From JAXDLH01 sp034666705 (GTDB lineage Bacteria > Chloroflexota > UBA6077 > SHYK01), in the NCBI GenBank assembly GCA_034666705.1, contig JAXDLH010000302.1, positions 1 through 14,633 on the forward strand: a DNA stretch of 14,633 bases, given 5' to 3'. Shown one piece after another: positions 14,187 through 14,633 of this stretch. Numbering within the stretch: position 1 is the stretch's first letter; each line of letters opens with the position of its first letter. The notes beneath the pieces were generated by a model. The model ran no database searches. It had not been told where the DNA came from and was given only the letters and a program-made list of their open reading frames with translations. The position numbers and the translations under genes were made by a program.

Positions 14187-14633
14187 GGAGCGTAGTCGCC
14201 GACGATCCGCTGGTACGCCTCGCGATACTTGTCGGTCGTGCGCGCGATAACCTCTTCAGGAAGCGTGGGGGGCGGGGGCTCGTGGTTCCAGCCGGTAGAG
14301 TCAAGATAATCGCGCACGTACTGCTTGTCGAAGCTGGGCTGCGCGCCGCCTGGTTGGTACTGATCCGCTGGCCAGAACCGCGACGAGTCGGGCGTGAGTG
14401 CCTCGTCGATCAGGATCACTCCATCGTCGAGCAGCCCAAACTCGAACTTCGTGTCCGCCAGAATGATGCCGCGCGATTCGCAACGCGCCGCGGCGGCTCT
14501 GTATAGCCGCAAACTCGCGTCCTCGAGCGTGCGGGTCAGCTCCATGCCGACGATGTCGGCCATCTTCTCGATGGAGATATTGATGTCGTGGCCCGTCTCC
14601 TCTTTGGTCGAAGGCGTGAAGATCGGCTCTGGC
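14183..14633 (-). CDS. purC: SAICAR synthetase PurC, C-terminal half (cut by window edge)
   Basis: Phosphoribosylaminoimidazole-succinocarboxamide synthase joins CAIR and aspartate with ATP to give SAICAR. The 149 visible codons read in frame from the window edge and begin PEPIFTPSTKEETGHDINIS, the conserved nucleotide/substrate segment of PurC. They continue with GIILADTKFEFGLLDDGVILIDEALTPDSSRFWP in pieces and end with a long tail (QPSFDKQYVRDYLDSTGWN, then an Arg/Tyr-rich end). That tail marks the longer, roughly 300-residue form of PurC rather than the short B. subtilis type. The N-terminal half lies beyond 14633. It heads the leftward purC-purS-SDR unit. Confidence 0.95.
   Translation of the reverse strand, partial: PEPIFTPSTKEETGHDINISIEKMADIVGMELTRTLEDASLRLYRAAAARCESRGIILADTKFEFGLLDDGVILIDEALTPDSSRFWPADQYQPGGAQPSFDKQYVRDYLDSTGWNHEPPPPTLPEEVIARTTDKYREAYQRIVGDYAP

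Noticed and set aside
13158..14195. Plus-strand open frame of 345 codons across the SDR and purS genes
   Set aside because: Antisense shadow of two genes with clear family motifs; the translation is His/Arg-rich and resembles no protein.
1..14633. CRISPR arrays, tRNA/rRNA genes, insertion sequences, phage attachment sites
   Set aside because: No regularly spaced repeats, no cloverleaf or rRNA-like segments, no transposase or integrase motifs and no terminal inverted repeats were seen on reading both strands.

Overview
The window is GC-rich, densely packed bacterial DNA. Flp-type (tad) pilin genes, a HisRS-like protein opening a his operon, a PurC-PurS pair and several multi-TM GT-C-type glycosyltransferase-like proteins point to a Chloroflexota-like organism (Thermomicrobia/Sphaerobacter type). 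That placement is an inference from gene content, not from a phylogenetic marker. No tRNA, rRNA, CRISPR, transposase or other mobile element is visible; this is mostly housekeeping chromosome.

Layout. Positions 1-1224 read leftwards: a LuxR/NarL-type regulator whose receiver domain has lost its phosphorylation residues, a small Flp pilin preceded by an unusual, possibly folded leader, and the first codons of another gene running off the left edge, probably a second pilin. Positions about 1253-8194 read rightwards as one tight unit: HisRS-like protein, hisG, hisD, hisC, hisB, tyrS. Successive genes are separated by 9 nt or less or overlap. A good extended -10 promoter, an inverted repeat and a hairpin sit just upstream of it. 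hisH, hisA, hisF and hisI/E are not in the window.

Positions 8129-12865 hold three large integral membrane proteins: a DUF2029/GT87-like protein (leftwards, overlapping the tyrS end by 66 nt), a second GT-C-like protein (rightwards), and a third (leftwards) whose stop codon directly abuts the second one's. Positions 12900-14633 read leftwards: the 3' part of purC, purS, and an extended SDR/epimerase-like gene where purQ or purL would often be expected.

How the genes work together. The his block covers the first step (HisG), dehydration of IGP (HisB), transamination (HisC) and the final oxidation (HisD) of histidine synthesis, co-expressed with tyrosyl-tRNA synthetase. PurC and PurS belong to de novo purine synthesis, which is metabolically linked to histidine synthesis through AICAR. 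The membrane proteins probably act on lipid-linked sugars or cell-surface glycans.

No clear-cut new system was found. The points most worth a second look are the pilin leader (a 12-nt anti-SD match with no start codon nearby, then a predicted three-way junction), the pseudo-receiver regulator, the pairing of a long-form HisG with a HisZ/HisS-like protein, and the competing inverted repeats at the his promoter.
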